DNA of 64,000 bases from Ceratorhiza oryzae-sativae (GCA_030998015.1 JARWMV010000083.1:1-64000), one strand, 5' to 3'. Counted from the stretch's first letter, positions 42,935-55,771 are shown. The notes: a model not told the origin generated them from the sequence alone. Made by a program: numbers and translations.

Positions 42935-45900
42935 TTATGAAAGCGGCGCGACGTCTTTTTGCGCTGGACGTAAAACATAAGCATAGGCCTAGACCTTCAT
43001 TACCGACTCGACTCACCCAGCGTGATTTTGTCTCCGAGGGATAGCGCGATACCCTGAGTCTTGCTCCGAATCCGCACATGCCCTTGGATCTGACCCGTGC
43101 CCTCGATCTTTTCGATGCTCAAGTTGGCCAGAGCGTCTTCCCCTGCAAAACGAATCAGGAGAGGCCATAAACCAGGAAATAGGATGTGCATCTACCGAAT
43201 AACGATCGAGCATACATGTTGGCGGACAAAAAGTCGCAGTCGCCAGAGAGTGCGGCTTCGGGGGTCAAGCATGACATGTTGGTCGATTTCATGATGTGGC
43301 TCAGGTATACGCGTAGATCCCTGTATGGAATATGAGTAAGCAACGGGACAAGATCCGAGTTGCAATAGACATACGTGATTGAAGTGTTCACGTTTACCCT
43401 GTTCTCCCACTCGAACTCGGTCCACATGCTCCTAAACTATACGACACAGCCCCATATTAGCGTTGACCAATCAGCCAGAGAGGACCAGGCGCACCTGAGC
43501 CTCGTTGCAATAGGCAGGCTTGATGTAATCCATAATATCAATATGGATGTCGTTCAAGACGACACAGGTCTCGTTGGTTCCGCTCTCCCAGATAATATTG
43601 CCAAAGATGACGCCGGTCTCGGTCGACGAGACTTTGATGGTAGCCTTGATACTGTGGAAGCTAAGCGGGCCAAGAGTATGCGTCGTCGGACGTTCGACAA
43701 GTTTGACGTCGCCGAGGGTGGCGAATTCAATGCAGAGGTTTTGGAGTGTGTTGTTGGTCTGATTCACAATAAGGACATCTGCGAAAATTTGTGAACAAGT
43801 AAAATGAGGAGAAATTGCTCGCGTACCGAGCAGGATATCGAAGCCTTGAATCTTGACATACGCCTCGGCATACACCGGATCCGAGAATCCAGTAAGCTGG
43901 ACGACCCGGCTGAGGTTCGAGAGCACACTGCTGCCAACCTCTGCGGCGCCCGTCGCGCGACTGACTTCGAGCTCGTACTATGCAAACACCATTAGTCCTC
44001 GAGTCAACTCGACGCCGAGCGCAGGACCTACGTCATCAATCCCCTCGTTGGCCGTCTTTTTCGCAAACTGCCTAAACGAGATGAGATCATCCGCCTGGAC
44101 AGCACTCTTCTTGGTATCCTTGGCCTTTTTCTCCTCTGCCTTCTTCTACTCGAGAATGACATTAGCCCTCGTTCGGTTCGTCAAACCAAAAGAGTGCAAC
44201 GGACCTCTTCGTGCGCGACCATCTTGGCATACGCCGCCTTGGTATCCTTCAAGAACATATCCTTCACCCTCGTGTCCTTTGCGAGCTCGGCCGACGCCAA
44301 AGTCTGGACGCAGCTCATGATCCGTTCCTGGCTGTCCTCGTCGATCGGGACCGTCACAAACTGAGATTGTCCGACACGAATGACCGAGGTCATGATGAGC
44401 ATGGCCTGGTCGCATGTGTTGGCGAATGCATCAATCGGGCGACGAACAAAACGGGACGTACCTCGGCTTTCAACGCGTTGACTCGCTTGATATCGACGCC
44501 TTCTGAATCTCCATATCGCAATACCAACTTGGTCAATGTCGATGCGAGCACAGATCCAGTGTAGAAATCTCCGCCCAAGATCAAGGCTGCAAACAGAATG
44601 AGTTCAAATACCAACACATGTTCCAAAAAACGCACCCCTCAGAGGCGGTTTCGCAGCTCCCCGAACCGCCTCTAACCTCGCTTGACCAGCAGCCGAAAAA
44701 GCAGTCTCGGTCGCGTACGTTCCGTCTGCGAGAATCTTGGGCTTGTGAGAGGGCTCTTTCTTTTCTTTGTCTTCTTCGGGTTCTACCGAGGCGTTTGCAG
44801 CATCGAGAAGGCGCTAAAAGACAGAGTTTGATGAATGGGATGGAAATGAGGATGCGGAAGAGAGGCGTACTTGCTCGGCCGCCAAGATTGGAATTTCTCC
44901 AATCACTCTTCGGACCTCTTCAAACACGGCTTCGATCTCTGTCCGACTGTTGATTGACATTCGCAGTGACGAGATCATGCAACGTACCAGATGCATCTGC
45001 ACAATACTCTCCCACAATCCAGAGCGCGCCTCTAAACACCTTTCCAGACTTGATCTCTGAAAAGGTGTGGAGTAGTCGAGACGTGATCGTGCTCCGCAGG
45101 TTCGGGAACTTTTCGACGACCTCGCTGTGTGTCCATGGGTCAGCTGTGGCTCGAGGACGCACCATGGTGTACGTACCGAACAAATGCGATGACGTCGACA
45201 GCCGCGGGGTTGTTTGTGTCGCCCAAGAACTCCATGAGGGCCTGGACGACGCTCGCTGCGACTTCGGAAAACTTGATTGCACAGACGTGGATCGATTGAA
45301 TGAGTAGTTGGCGGTACTCGGTTGTTCCCGGGGTCTGGGATGATATGAGCATACAGTTGGGCAAATGAAAAGTCGACATGGGAAACCGAGGGTAAAAAGA
45401 ACAAGGAAGAACACGAAACGGAATCCAGATGTGCTCACCTTTTCCGCCTCGGCCTCGACCGTCCTCGCCAGGGCCTTTTTCAACAATCCTACCACCTCTT
45501 CGACATTGCGACTTCCCACCATGCCGAGCGCGACACTCAGGCACTTGCGTCGTACGTCCAGATCACTGCTCTGCAAACCCCTCAACAGATCCATGACGAG
45601 GGGATCTAAGACATGACCGTGCTTCTTGTGCAAGGCCTCGAGCCGATCGAGGACGATGAGCTTGACGTTGTTGTCCGACTCGCGCGCGACAAGGTCAATG
45701 TACGTTTGTGCGCTCGCTTTGACGGCGGCGGGGTTTTGGGTGAGCGAGGTGAGGGTGGTCGCTGCGTCGTATTTGACCGAGTGGGAGGTGGATGTGAGGA
45801 GGGAAAAGATGATGCGGATATATTTCGGCTGGAATGGGACCAGTTGAGAGATGAAACTAGGAATCGATTGATCGACTCACCCGCATAGACGCATCAGCGC

Positions 45901-46718
45901 CCGGCCTGGCAGAATCCTTCCGGATGAGCTCGATGACCGCGAGCTGCAGCAGCTCGTCCAGACTCTCGACGCTATCGGCATTCTTGCCGAGCCACTCGAC
46001 GGCACGCTCCGTCGCGCACTGGCTGAGGAACACAAACGCGTTGCGCTTGCACGTTGCGTCGCTCTCGGCGGTCAAAAATGTCTCGATGAGCTCGGGCGCG
46101 TCTGGGATGAGGTGCTCGTGCTGGCGATAGGTGGTGTAGACGGCGAACACGGCGTTTTTGCGGACGTACGAGTGTCGGTGGTCGAGGCATGAGCGCAGGG
46201 TGGGGATCAGGGGCTCGAGCAGCTCAGGTCGGTCAGCTTCTGGAGCGAGCGGAGGGTTGCGCCGCGGATGTATTCGTTGGGGTGTTGCTAGCCGGGCAGC
46301 GCGTGAGTCGCGGCGAGGAGCGTCGTCAGGGCAGCTCACCAGGTCGTTGCGGATCGCGTTGCAGACGAGAATCATCTCCTGCTTGAGCTTGCCGTTTTCG
46401 TCGTGCTTGGGGCATATCTCCCAGTAAAAGTGCAGCATCTTCTTGAGTGCCTTGCTCTTGGACGGGAGCACATATTGGATGATGGGCATCAGCAGCGTCG
46501 GCTGCGCGGGCGTGTCAGCTGCGGGCGGCGACGGCGGCGAGCAGACTCACATGCGGGTTGCCGTTGAGGGTGGCGACGATGATGGTGCGGAGCGTGTCGA
46601 GCTTGCTCTCATCGGTGCCCTTCTGGAGCGCAGTCCGCAGCTCCTGGCTGCTCGGGCCCTCGCTCGTGTCTTCGCGCACGACGGTGTAGCATGTCTGTTC
46701 CGCGATTGTCGCTGCCAT
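42935..46718 (-). CDS. SEC26: Coatomer subunit beta (beta-COP)
   Basis: Beta-COP is a core subunit of the COPI coat, which carries retrograde Golgi-to-ER traffic. The gene starts at ATG 46716-46718 ([14 protein letters not shown]) and has many short introns. Exons give the family's adaptin-like HEAT-repeat trunk: [116 protein letters not shown] and [12 protein letters not shown] charged linker ([13 protein letters not shown]) follows, and then the appendage domain (LVNQTNN..., [22 protein letters not shown]). The last exon, after an acceptor at about 42965, gives [12 protein letters not shown] and a stop at 42935. One base seems to be missing near 46226-46232: LQKLTD must shift frame to reach [10 protein letters not shown]. 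In an essential gene this is most likely a sequence error. Confidence 0.92.
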
Positions 46719-47709
46719 CGGTCGCGGTGCGCTAGGGGACGTGTCCTCGGCGCTTGGCTCAGGGTCCTTGTCTCCAAGATTCATCCCCCACGCTGACGCG
46801 CAAGCATGACTCCACCCGAGTCGACATGCAAGAGAAAAATCCAAGCAAGAGGAACACGGAACACAAGCAATTGGGCAAACCATACCAGAGTTTCCCCCTC
46901 GATCTGAGCCCAGTAAGATACATAACCAACGACATGGTGAGAACTCGGCGGCCACTCGCCTGGGTGCGATATACAACACATGGGCTGAAATTTAACATGA
47001 ATCAGAAGCCTTATTCCGTTCAAGACCTACTGAGGATCTCCGCATGACATACCAAAAACTGCCATGATGCGTTGAATGGCTTCAAGGCAACCTTGAACAC
47101 TCGGAAAGTGCGTGCATTAGTCACATGCAATAGCAAGATGGCTCAGCTGTTGAATCGAGATGGGAGCACCTTGCCGACACCAACAAATGCTGGTCAAAGC
47201 CAAATCATGCCTACGGACAACCATCTCAAGGACGATTCCACAGGGAACCTTTGGCACGTAGCCCACTGGGTTAATGCACAGCGCTATCTCTTATCGGTAT
47301 ACAGAACACGTTCCGCCCGGCAATGCAAGTAATTGATTGGGCCCATGATTGCAATCACTAGTGAACTATATCCTGCGTTTCCATACCACCAGCAGTCTGA
47401 TTGTAGCTAATTATTCACCAATCAAGCATTGAAGGGGGCTATGCGTTCTGGTTACTGCTCGGGACCGGGCTAACCGTGCGGCTACCGCCTGATTCGATAC
47501 GAAGGAATCTCAATGCCGGGGTCAATTTGGTATGAAAAACGGCATTCAAACGGCCCGCCATGGCTAATGCGACAGCGGCCCGCGTATTTTCTCTGAACCT
47601 GGCATCACCAGACACGCTTATATCGGCCAAGGCTTCCAGGAGCGGCTATCGTACCCGAGGTTTCGTGGGCGGATTTTGGCCGCACGGGGCCGTATTCCTC
47701 GTACCCTAG
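46719..47709. other. No supported gene
   Basis: About 1 kb upstream of the coatomer gene (minus) and of paralog A (plus). It holds the promoters of both. Short ORFs here show no motifs. Confidence 0.4.
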
Positions 47710-47717
47710 TATAAAAG
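47710..47717 (+). promoter_or_regulatory. TATA box of paralog A
   Basis: TATAAAAG, 93 bp before the ATG, followed by a pyrimidine-rich leader. Confidence 0.65.
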
Positions 47718-47802
47718 CAGACCTGCCCTGCCCTGTTCTTCAAACATCTAGCCTATCGGATTTACATTCCTTGTTTCATTGCCAGCGTCTTCACATATCA
47801 CA

Positions 47803-48825
47803 ATGGATTCCAAGTCCTTACATTTCTACGCGTGTGGTCTCGAAAAGTACGTAACGGCCTCTCCGCCGTTGTAAAAAAGATAGGTACTAAAGTTACTTTC
47901 AGAGACATTCATATGGTATTAGTATTTAAACCAGACCTCGAGGAAGAGTCGGACCCAAACCTGGTTCGCATCGTTTGGAGTACGGCTTGACGCTTTCTCC
48001 TCGTGAATATCTTCTTATAGTTTTCCACTGCATAGAACGTATCAAATTTCTAGCTGGCCCACATGCCAAGGCTGATGTGCGATTTTTGCCTCGCATGGCA
48101 TTCGGCATTCCTCAAATCGTAATCTTTAATTTACGTCTTCATATCATTGTAGCATGGAGCTAACCACACTGTAGGACGATTCAAACAGTGTTACGACCGC
48201 TGTATGGACCGAAGTAGTAGTGAGTTGGTATTATAGTCCAATAATGGAAATATACTGATAGGAGCAGCCTGGAGACCTAGTCGATGTCATGACCGCCGAC
48301 GGCGAAAAACGGTTTGGAGGTATTACCAAATCTCCTGAAGAAGGGACTGTGGCGGTATGCCACAATGCTTCCTCCGGTCAAACGAGCTTAGCACTAGGTA
48401 AAAAGAAATCTCAAGCAAGAGTCAAGCCCATGATTTGACGATCTGGTTAGGCCTCGTTAAGAACGAGGGAATCAACCAACGCTTTGAGCCTATTCATATG
48501 TGGAAAAACTTCAAGTATGTACCAGTTCGGTATTGTTTATTCTCTCAATGCTCAAGCCATCACGAATAGGCCAGAAGCCTCTCACACGGCCGATTTTTCA
48601 CCCATCCTAGAAGCATACATAACCCAAGGTTATAATGGTATGTCGTTTGATTCTGCATTTATGCATCAATTCACCGGCATCAAAGGTTCGGATATCTTTA
48701 AGCCAGAAGGCATGACCCCTGTGTGGATCATGGATCTCAACGACCTCGATCCTTCAACTGGTTGGAACTTTATGAAACACGAGGAGTCTGGAGACTTTTT
48801 CATTGAGCCCGCATATAGCCCATAA
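47803..48825 (+). CDS. Small-protein family, paralog A (unknown function)
   Basis: Eight or nine short exons, with junctions shared by the other paralogs: 47803-47846, 47903-47979, 48036-48118 and 48175 onward, ending at TAA 48823-48825. The protein (about 200 residues) has no signal peptide or membrane helix. Conserved positions in the family include the end of exon 1 (FYACGLEK), an IVW/VVW block at the end of exon 2, FGIPQI at the end of exon 3, FGGITK, INQRFEPIHMWKNF, FSPILEAYITQGY, and a C-terminal W(I/D)xDLNxLDxSxxWNF ... FFIEP. Short alternating hydrophobic stretches suggest a beta-rich fold. I do not recognise the family. Its neighbours are four paralogs and two hemopexin-like genes on the same strand. 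Confidence 0.7.
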
Positions 48826-49088
48826 ATACGGACCTAGTCTCCACTGTTTCCAGTACACTCTTAATACCATATATCTCGTTAGTTCCGCATTCCATTCGGC
48901 ACCCTCACATTCATGCCGAGGGCATTGATGTTTAGTGGCATGGTCACGGTGTCATATCGGAGCCGAGAGCGGCTACTTACATAACCGTCCGGCATGGTGA
49001 CTGCCTTGCTCGGATAGCCTCCTCCGGCGAACGGTCATGTTCGCCGCCAGGAAACGCATAACCGCAATCGGTAAGTACCGAGGTCCCA

Positions 49089-49096
49089 TATAAATA
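49089..49096 (+). promoter_or_regulatory. TATA box of paralog B
   Basis: TATAAATA, about 104 bp before the remnant start codon at 49193. Confidence 0.5.
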
Positions 49097-49192
49097 AGGT
49101 CTCAGTTCTGCGACTTTGGATAACGCCCCTCCATCAACCACTCTGACGCCTTTCTTGTTCAATGACTGCCAGGACGCTCCACTTTTATTCAC

Positions 49193-50357
49193 ATGGACTT
49201 CCAAAGTAGACGCGTGCACCTATAGTCATTTGAACTAATTCTGATCAAAATGAACTTATAGAAATACCGTGTTAACTTTCGCATTCGATCCGCCACAGCC
49301 ATCTGATATCTGCAGAAGCCCAGTCCCCGTCGTATGGAGTACGTCATGATTTAAATATCTAATTTTTTTACTTGCATTGAGTTAGACTTCAACTTGAGAG
49401 CACCTCGAGTTTGTTCATGATAGCCGAGGACACTCACAGGCTAGCCTTGGTTATAGCGACCGCCTCGGACTTGGTCTCGTTCAGATCGTGAGTGCATACT
49501 ACGTGCAGCATCAACCGACATAATTTAATTGGTATGATGAAAAGGATGACGATAACCTGGTTGATTCATCTGGGTGGCAAGAACTAAAAGTAAGATGCGA
49601 TTTGATAAATAAAACGCATACAGACCGATTTCTTCAGAGGGGAGAGATGGCTGAAATAATCCGTGGGGGCAACGACACGCGTTTTGGCGGAAAGCGGATA
49701 ATTGATGATCCGCATCTTATCGCATGTGAAAACAATTCGAATAGTCCGACCAAGCTCAACCTAGGTATGTATTTTGTGGTGAAGGAATGAAATGCCCTCA
49801 TCAGTTTTTCAGGACTAGTCGTGGGAGACGGCATCAACCAACGCTTCGAGCCAGTGTATTTATGGAACAACTTCACGTACGTAACTATAGATTCATTTGC
49901 ATAATGTACTAATTGGATGTGCATTCGGTACAGACGTGGGTCGACCATCATTACAGAGTTTACACCCATTGTAAAAGCCTATGTGACTAGAAAATACGAA
50001 GGTGTGTTGATTTGCTGGTCCAAAATTTTGCTAATTACGCATTCGGGTTCAGAGGGTACTCCAATAACCGAACATATGCGAACCGAGTGGATATGGTCCC
50101 AGGACCTCAGTAGAATTGAGGATGGAGCAGGTTGGGTGGTCACTTGGAATAAACGATCCGGAAAGTACCGCATAGAGTCGAAAGAATTCAACTCGGCTTC
50201 CACTGAATGCACTTTCATCCGTATTCTGAAAGCCGTTGTTCAGTGGTCGATATTTGGCCTAGCAGCACTCATTCTCCCTCCTGTTCGCTACCTCTCAGAC
50301 TTGTCGGCCATACCTGCCCGTTTTTCTCGGCGTGTGGCAGGCCCCGGAGAAGTGTAG
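49193..50357 (+). pseudogene. Small-protein family, paralog B (degenerate)
   Basis: The exon order of the family can be followed: exon 2 (NTVLTFAFDPPQPSDI ... VVW, about 49263-49338), exon 3 end (GHSQASLGYSDRLGLGLVQI), exon 4 (DDNLVDSSGWQELK), exon 5 (FGGKRI...ACENNSNSP), exon 6 (GINQRFEPVYLWNNF), exon 7 (ITEFTPIVKAYVTRKY) and exon 8 (WIWSQDLSRIEDGAGW). Exon 1 is out of frame (ATG at 49193, then an early stop), and exon 3 needs a frame change with stops in its first half, so it is probably dead. The last exon runs on past the family's end through a hydrophobic stretch (VVQWSIFGLAALILPPV) to 50357. Confidence 0.6.
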
Positions 50358-50780
50358 AACGTAATGGATTTTTGTTAATTGAGTCATAGACCCGTCATTA
50401 CTTTGCCATCTCGCGGAACCTAAGAAGAGGTCAGGTGTCTTGCACAGAGCATATGACCCAGGTGCTACGGTCAAGCCGATTCCACGACTGACCACGAGGT
50501 CGCAATTGGACCAAGGAAGATCCATAGAGTAATCCACAGCATCATTCGTTTGGTGAGTCGTAATTCCTTCCCCAATGATGAGTGGAATTGTTGCGTAGCT
50601 TTACGGTCGGCAGCCCATTTCCTTCGACTGGCGTCCACGGCGGTCAGGTAAAGCTCATGTGGACGAGCACCGTGTTAAAGTTGGGCGTATTCACTCGGAA
50701 CAAGGAGCTTCTGTGATATGCCTTGCGCCCTGCGCCTTTTCGCCGCTCTGCTAATTTGGCAACAGCGAGCCCAGTTTAGG

Positions 50781-50788
50781 TATAAAAG
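50781..50788 (+). promoter_or_regulatory. TATA box of hemopexin-like gene 1
   Basis: TATAAAAG, 241 bp before the ATG. A GTAAGT...TAG intron in the leader (about 50960-51014) would bring it nearer in the mRNA. Confidence 0.6.
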
Positions 50789-51021
50789 GCGCTCGGTGGA
50801 CAATGAGCCTACCATCAGTCGACTCTTCAGCCCCAGCTGTGAGCAATGGTTCTCCACTCCTTCTGGATTTTGTTATTAACCCCCCACCTTTTTATTTATA
50901 GCTTCAAGTCGCTTCTTTCATTGCCCAAAATTCTCTCATATCTTCTTCAAAGCATCTTTCGTAAGTGCTTCACAAAATAAGGACAACATATTTGACATAC
51001 CTGCCACCGGTAGCTACAACC

Positions 51022-51690
51022 ATGGTCGGAAACGGTCGCGCTGCACTCAACATCCAAGGCACCAACGAGTCCTACTTTTTCCAAAACTCCAAATTCTGCC
51101 AAATCCAATGGCACCCAGGCCAGACCGAAGGCGAAAAGCTCATGTATGGCCCGGCCCAGATCGAGAAGGAGTGGCCGGCTCTGCAAAAGGCCGGGTTCAA
51201 GCAGGTCGACGCTGCACTCGAGATTGGGAATAACGTGGCCTACATTTTCTGCGGTAAAAAATACTGTCGCGTGCGCGGCAAGGACGAAATCGTCGGGGAC
51301 GTACAGGACATCACGACTGGCTGGCCATCGCTCAAGAAGGCCAAGTTTGAAACGATCGATGCGGCACTTCGGACCCCAGGCCATGTGAACCAGGCGTATT
51401 TCTTCTCTGGCGACAAATATGTTCGTGTCGAATACGAGGTCGGGCAAGCGAACGACAAGATTATCGACGGGCCCAAGTCAATTCGCGAGGGATGGCCAAA
51501 CTTGACGTTCGAGCGGATCGATATAGCGCTCCCGCGACCGGACAATGACCAGCAGGGCGTTTATTTATTCTCGGAGGACAAGTATATGCAGGTCAAGGTT
51601 GATGTGGGTGGAACAAAGGATGAGATTGTGAGCAATGAGCGTGAGGTGGCCAAGTACTGGCCCGCTCTGAAGCAGGCTGGGTTCTACTAG
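51022..51690 (+). CDS. Hemopexin-like beta-propeller protein 1
   Basis: One exon, 222 residues, no signal peptide. The sequence consists of four hemopexin-like repeats of about 50-55 residues, each with an (A/D)ALxxxGxxxxxYFF(S/C)GxKYxR(V/I) strand pair and a GP..I...WP.L...F helix: AALNIQGTNESYFFQ, AALEIGNNVAYIFCGKKYCRV, AALRTPGHVNQAYFFSGDKYVRV, and IALPRPDNDQQGVYLFSEDKY. This is the four-bladed propeller fold of hemopexin, PA2 albumins and similar plant and fungal proteins, which bind heme, polyamines or other small ligands. The ligand here is unknown. A close paralog lies at 53218-53889. It is expected to be cytosolic. Confidence 0.88.
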   Translation: MVGNGRAALNIQGTNESYFFQNSKFCQIQWHPGQTEGEKLMYGPAQIEKEWPALQKAGFKQVDAALEIGNNVAYIFCGKKYCRVRGKDEIVGDVQDITTGWPSLKKAKFETIDAALRTPGHVNQAYFFSGDKYVRVEYEVGQANDKIIDGPKSIREGWPNLTFERIDIALPRPDNDQQGVYLFSEDKYMQVKVDVGGTKDEIVSNEREVAKYWPALKQAGFY

Positions 51691-52976
51691 TCGATGCACT
51701 TGAAGTCTGACAGTGTGCTGGCAAGACGCTTGTTCCATGTCTGTGGCCACTTGTAATTCCATCAAGTATGATGCGCCAGTAATGAAATGAAATATACTTG
51801 TTGGAAATGTACAATTTGGGGAGGCTTTAGTACGCGATAGGTTGCTGAAAGACCCCGGTAAATGACTAATGCACGAGCCGGGCGAATGAATGGCTCAATT
51901 TGTATGAACAAAGCTACAAGTGATGGACAGAGTTCGTTGCACAGCATCCGTTGACTGCTTTGCGTACCGAACTAAAACGAGACGAAATAATTCGCATGTA
52001 TGGCTCCCTTTACATCAGAGCAATCAGATATCACTAAAAAGACCCTCCCCCATTCAATGGATGGCAGATGTAGGCTGCTTACGGCGTTTACGTCCAAGGT
52101 TGCGGCTTGAATGATGCGTGCGAATCTAGAACATGGCAAATCAATATATTGAAGCATGGCTAAGATGACAAAAAAAAGGAAACGGCACCCCAATACACCC
52201 GTATGACGTCTGGAACGGCCTCAGCCTATTCAAAAGGCAACACATGCATACACACACCCTGTGTCGCACGCCTAGCCTCAACAAGAATCGGCATTAACGT
52301 TACGGTTGTGCCTCGGAACTGGATCGAACAGCAACCCCCAAGATCCGGCGAGCTTTGAATGAATGCAGCCCAAGCTTCTTTGAGGGGAGGCTGCTTCGAT
52401 CAGGGGAGCCACGCTGATCGTCAGATTCAGACGTCAAGCCGCAAGTTGTTTTGCTGTTTACTGCAAGACCATGGGCAGAATCAATCAGACCTGTTCAGAA
52501 CGCGAACGGGAGCAACGTATGAGGCTGTATACTCTTGAGGGTAGGACGTAGGTTGAATTCCCAAACAATCTCCAGAACTAGGAGACTGGTGCGCCTTCAA
52601 GTCGACAATATGGATAGCCATAGCCAGTATTTCCCTCTTTCGCCGCGCCTCGATTCTTCTAGAGCCTGCAGGGATAGGGAAATAAACGTAACGATGCTTA
52701 TTTCGATTTGCTTTGCCGTAGACGATTGGATGTTTCGACTCACCCTCGATTCCACGCCACCAATGGATGTATCAAAAATACTTTACGGCCGGGGGTGCAT
52801 TTACTCCAAAAAGTATCTTCGAGGGCCAATTAAAGTTCCGTTGAACACCTGACGCAGTCTTGCTCATTGCGAAGACGTGAAAAGTCCAGCTTCTATGGTG
52901 CACCTTGCGCCTCTTCCGGTGCGCCGTGCGCCGTGCGGTCACCGTTGTGCATGAGGCGCTATAGGTCGTCTCCGGG
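51691..52976. other. No gene seen
   Basis: Spacer of about 1.3 kb between the two hemopexin-like genes. Short ORFs carry no motif. Confidence 0.4.
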
Positions 52977-52983
52977 TATAAAG
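52977..52983 (+). promoter_or_regulatory. TATA box of hemopexin-like gene 2
   Basis: TATAAAG, 241 bp before the ATG, the same distance as in gene 1. A GTAAGT donor near 53151 fits a leader intron. Confidence 0.6.
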
Positions 52984-53217
52984 CGTGGACTGGAACAATC
53001 CCAAGACATCAGCACTTGAGCGTCTACCTCTGGTAGAGCCCTTCCTACCTGATCTAGTTCGTCAACTGACAATCACTTGATTTCATTGCCGTGCAGAGCG
53101 ACTCCACTCAACACTCGCAAAACTGGCAAGCATCTTTCACTACTTTTTTCGTAAGTCAATCCACACCCCCCCCAAAAAATATCCGACTCAACCGACTCAC
53201 CAATCTACCCAGCAACC

Positions 53218-53889
53218 ATGTCCAGCAACAGCCGCGCAGCACTCAACATCGAAGGCACCAACGAGACCTACTTTTTCCAGGGCACCAAATACTGCGTGGT
53301 CAACTGGACTCCGGGTCACCCCAAGGAACAAAAGCTCGTCCACGGGCCAAACATGATCGAGAAAGATTGGCGCTCGCTCCGCGAGGCCGGGTTCAAACAA
53401 GTCGAAGCCGTGCTGCCGATCGGGAACCGCATGTCGTACATATTCTGCGGCAAGAAATACTGCCGCGTTCGCGACAAGGAGGAACTCGTCGGCAAGGTCC
53501 AGAACATCTCCGATGGCTGGCCGTCGCTCAAAAAGGCCAACTTTGAGACCGTCGACGTTGCGCTCCGCGTTCCGGGCCACCCTCGCCAGGCCTACTTTTT
53601 CTCCGGTTCCAAGTTTGTTCGTGTCGAGTTTGAGGAAGGCCAGCTCGACGACAAGATCGTCGACGGGCCCCACCCGATTCACGAGCGCTGGCCAAAGTTG
53701 CCGTTCAGCGAGGTCGAAATGGCGCTGCCCCGCCCGGACAACGATCAAAAGGGAGTCTACATGTTCTCGGGATCCAACTGCGTGCAGCTCATCATTGATG
53801 TGGGTGGACCAGACGACGAGATTGTGGGCGATGAGGAATCGATTGCCAAGTTGTGGCCAGCGTTGAAAGAGGCAGGGTTTTATCACTAA
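53218..53889 (+). CDS. Hemopexin-like beta-propeller protein 2
   Basis: One exon, 223 residues, aligned along its whole length with the protein at 51022-51690 (the same four repeats and same ends, WPALK(E/Q)AGFY). Repeat starts are AALNIEGTNETYFFQGTKYC, EAVLPIGNRMSYIFCGKKYCRV, VALRVPGHPRQAYFFSGSKFVRV and MALPRPDNDQKGVYMFSGSN. There is no signal peptide and no intron in the coding part. The pair is a recent tandem duplication, and the matching leader layout (TATA at -241, leader intron) suggests common regulation. Confidence 0.88.
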   Translation: MSSNSRAALNIEGTNETYFFQGTKYCVVNWTPGHPKEQKLVHGPNMIEKDWRSLREAGFKQVEAVLPIGNRMSYIFCGKKYCRVRDKEELVGKVQNISDGWPSLKKANFETVDVALRVPGHPRQAYFFSGSKFVRVEFEEGQLDDKIVDGPHPIHERWPKLPFSEVEMALPRPDNDQKGVYMFSGSNCVQLIIDVGGPDDEIVGDEESIAKLWPALKEAGFYH

Positions 53890-54089
53890 ACGTGTGCCTT
53901 GACAATCTTGTTTGATATGCAATCATTTGAGCGAGTTGAATGTACCTGTAGCCAATTGAAAACTTGTTTGCTCGAAACGTATGATGGCAGGAGTGTGATT
54001 CAAGGTGGGGAGAGATCGAGTTGGGTGTCACGAGTGAAACGAAATGAATAAATATACTCTGAAAAACTACACATCTCAGGACAGTCAAG

Positions 54090-55154
54090 TCTATTGACCC
54101 AGACATTCATGTAGTTTAGTAGACCTATACTCGGGGCAAATTGTGAGCCAGTCCTCGTTTCGTTCGTTTCTAGGACCTCACCTCATCAAACGGTCGCGTA
54201 TCCTTGAAACAGCTCTCCCACACCTCGTTGACCGCCCGCTCGGCCTCTTCAGGACTTTTACACGCCGGATTGGCAATAACGGAGAGGATCGCGCGTCGTC
54301 GAGCGCAGGCCTAGGATTTCCAGATGAATGCCGGACCAATATGAAATCGACCATCACTCGCACCTGGTGCTGTTTCGAAAAAGTCACAAACCCCCGCTGC
54401 GTCTCGCGAGTCCAGCGGCAATCACCACTCAGGCTAGCAGCACGAATCTAGGTCATGCTAACATTACCACGACGAAAGCGCGACCAATAAAAAAAAGTCA
54501 AAGCCCACCTCGCTACACGCATGATGTCTGAGATTGTTCCAGTCGACTTTGAACTTGGCGTGGTCGTACATGTGAACGAGTTCATGGACGAGCGTGTCTT
54601 TCATGTGCGATTTGGATAAAAACCGGTCTTGGCATAACAAAACGCCGGCCTCGGGGCTGAACCCGCCCGCGCGCGTCGGGTCGCATGGACTGCAGTGGAT
54701 GTGGTCTGGGCTCACGTTGGCGCCTTCGAGCGCGAGGTGCTTCATCATGAAAACCACGACGGGGCCTGAAGATTCCTAGTCAGTGTGAAGAGAAATAAAT
54801 TGACTAAACTGACTGGTCTTCATGAGATCCAATTTCCACGCCTGGCATCTCCTCCATTGCGACTCTTCCAATTCGAGCCCCTTGAGTTGATCTCGTTTTG
54901 CTTTTTCCTCTTCGGTCAAGCCAAGTCCCGTAATATGAGACAAACTAGTCCTCCATCGTTCAAACGCGTTGGCTTCTTTGGTCGAACGGAACGAAGAGCC
55001 AAAAGCCGAGGTTGGGGTCGACATTTCGACGGTGAGACTGGTAGCTGACTCATCAGGGCGCTTGGGATGAGAGTGGCTTGCGGGATGGACAGTCCCATCG
55101 TCGGCTACCGACATTTGATCCCGCTCGCTTTCTCGTCCATCACTCCAACTCATC

Positions 55155-55156
<2 letters not shown>
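54090..55156 (-). CDS. ATP23: Mitochondrial inner membrane protease ATP23 (M76 metallopeptidase)
   Basis: ATP23 sits in the mitochondrial intermembrane space, processes the ATP synthase subunit 6 precursor and helps assemble the enzyme. Exons on the minus strand give an N-terminal region, then [10 protein letters not shown] joined to [39 protein letters not shown], and the zinc site HELVHMYDH (HExxH) near 54560-54590. [24 protein letters not shown] residues and KQHQVRV follow. A 45-nt intron lies near 54333-54290, and then [41 protein letters not shown], with family Cys residues conserved. The start is uncertain: ATGs at 55156, about 55111 and about 55024 are all in frame. If 55156 is used, it overlaps the start of the divergent eS30 gene. 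Confidence 0.88.
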
Positions 55157-55771
<615 letters not shown>

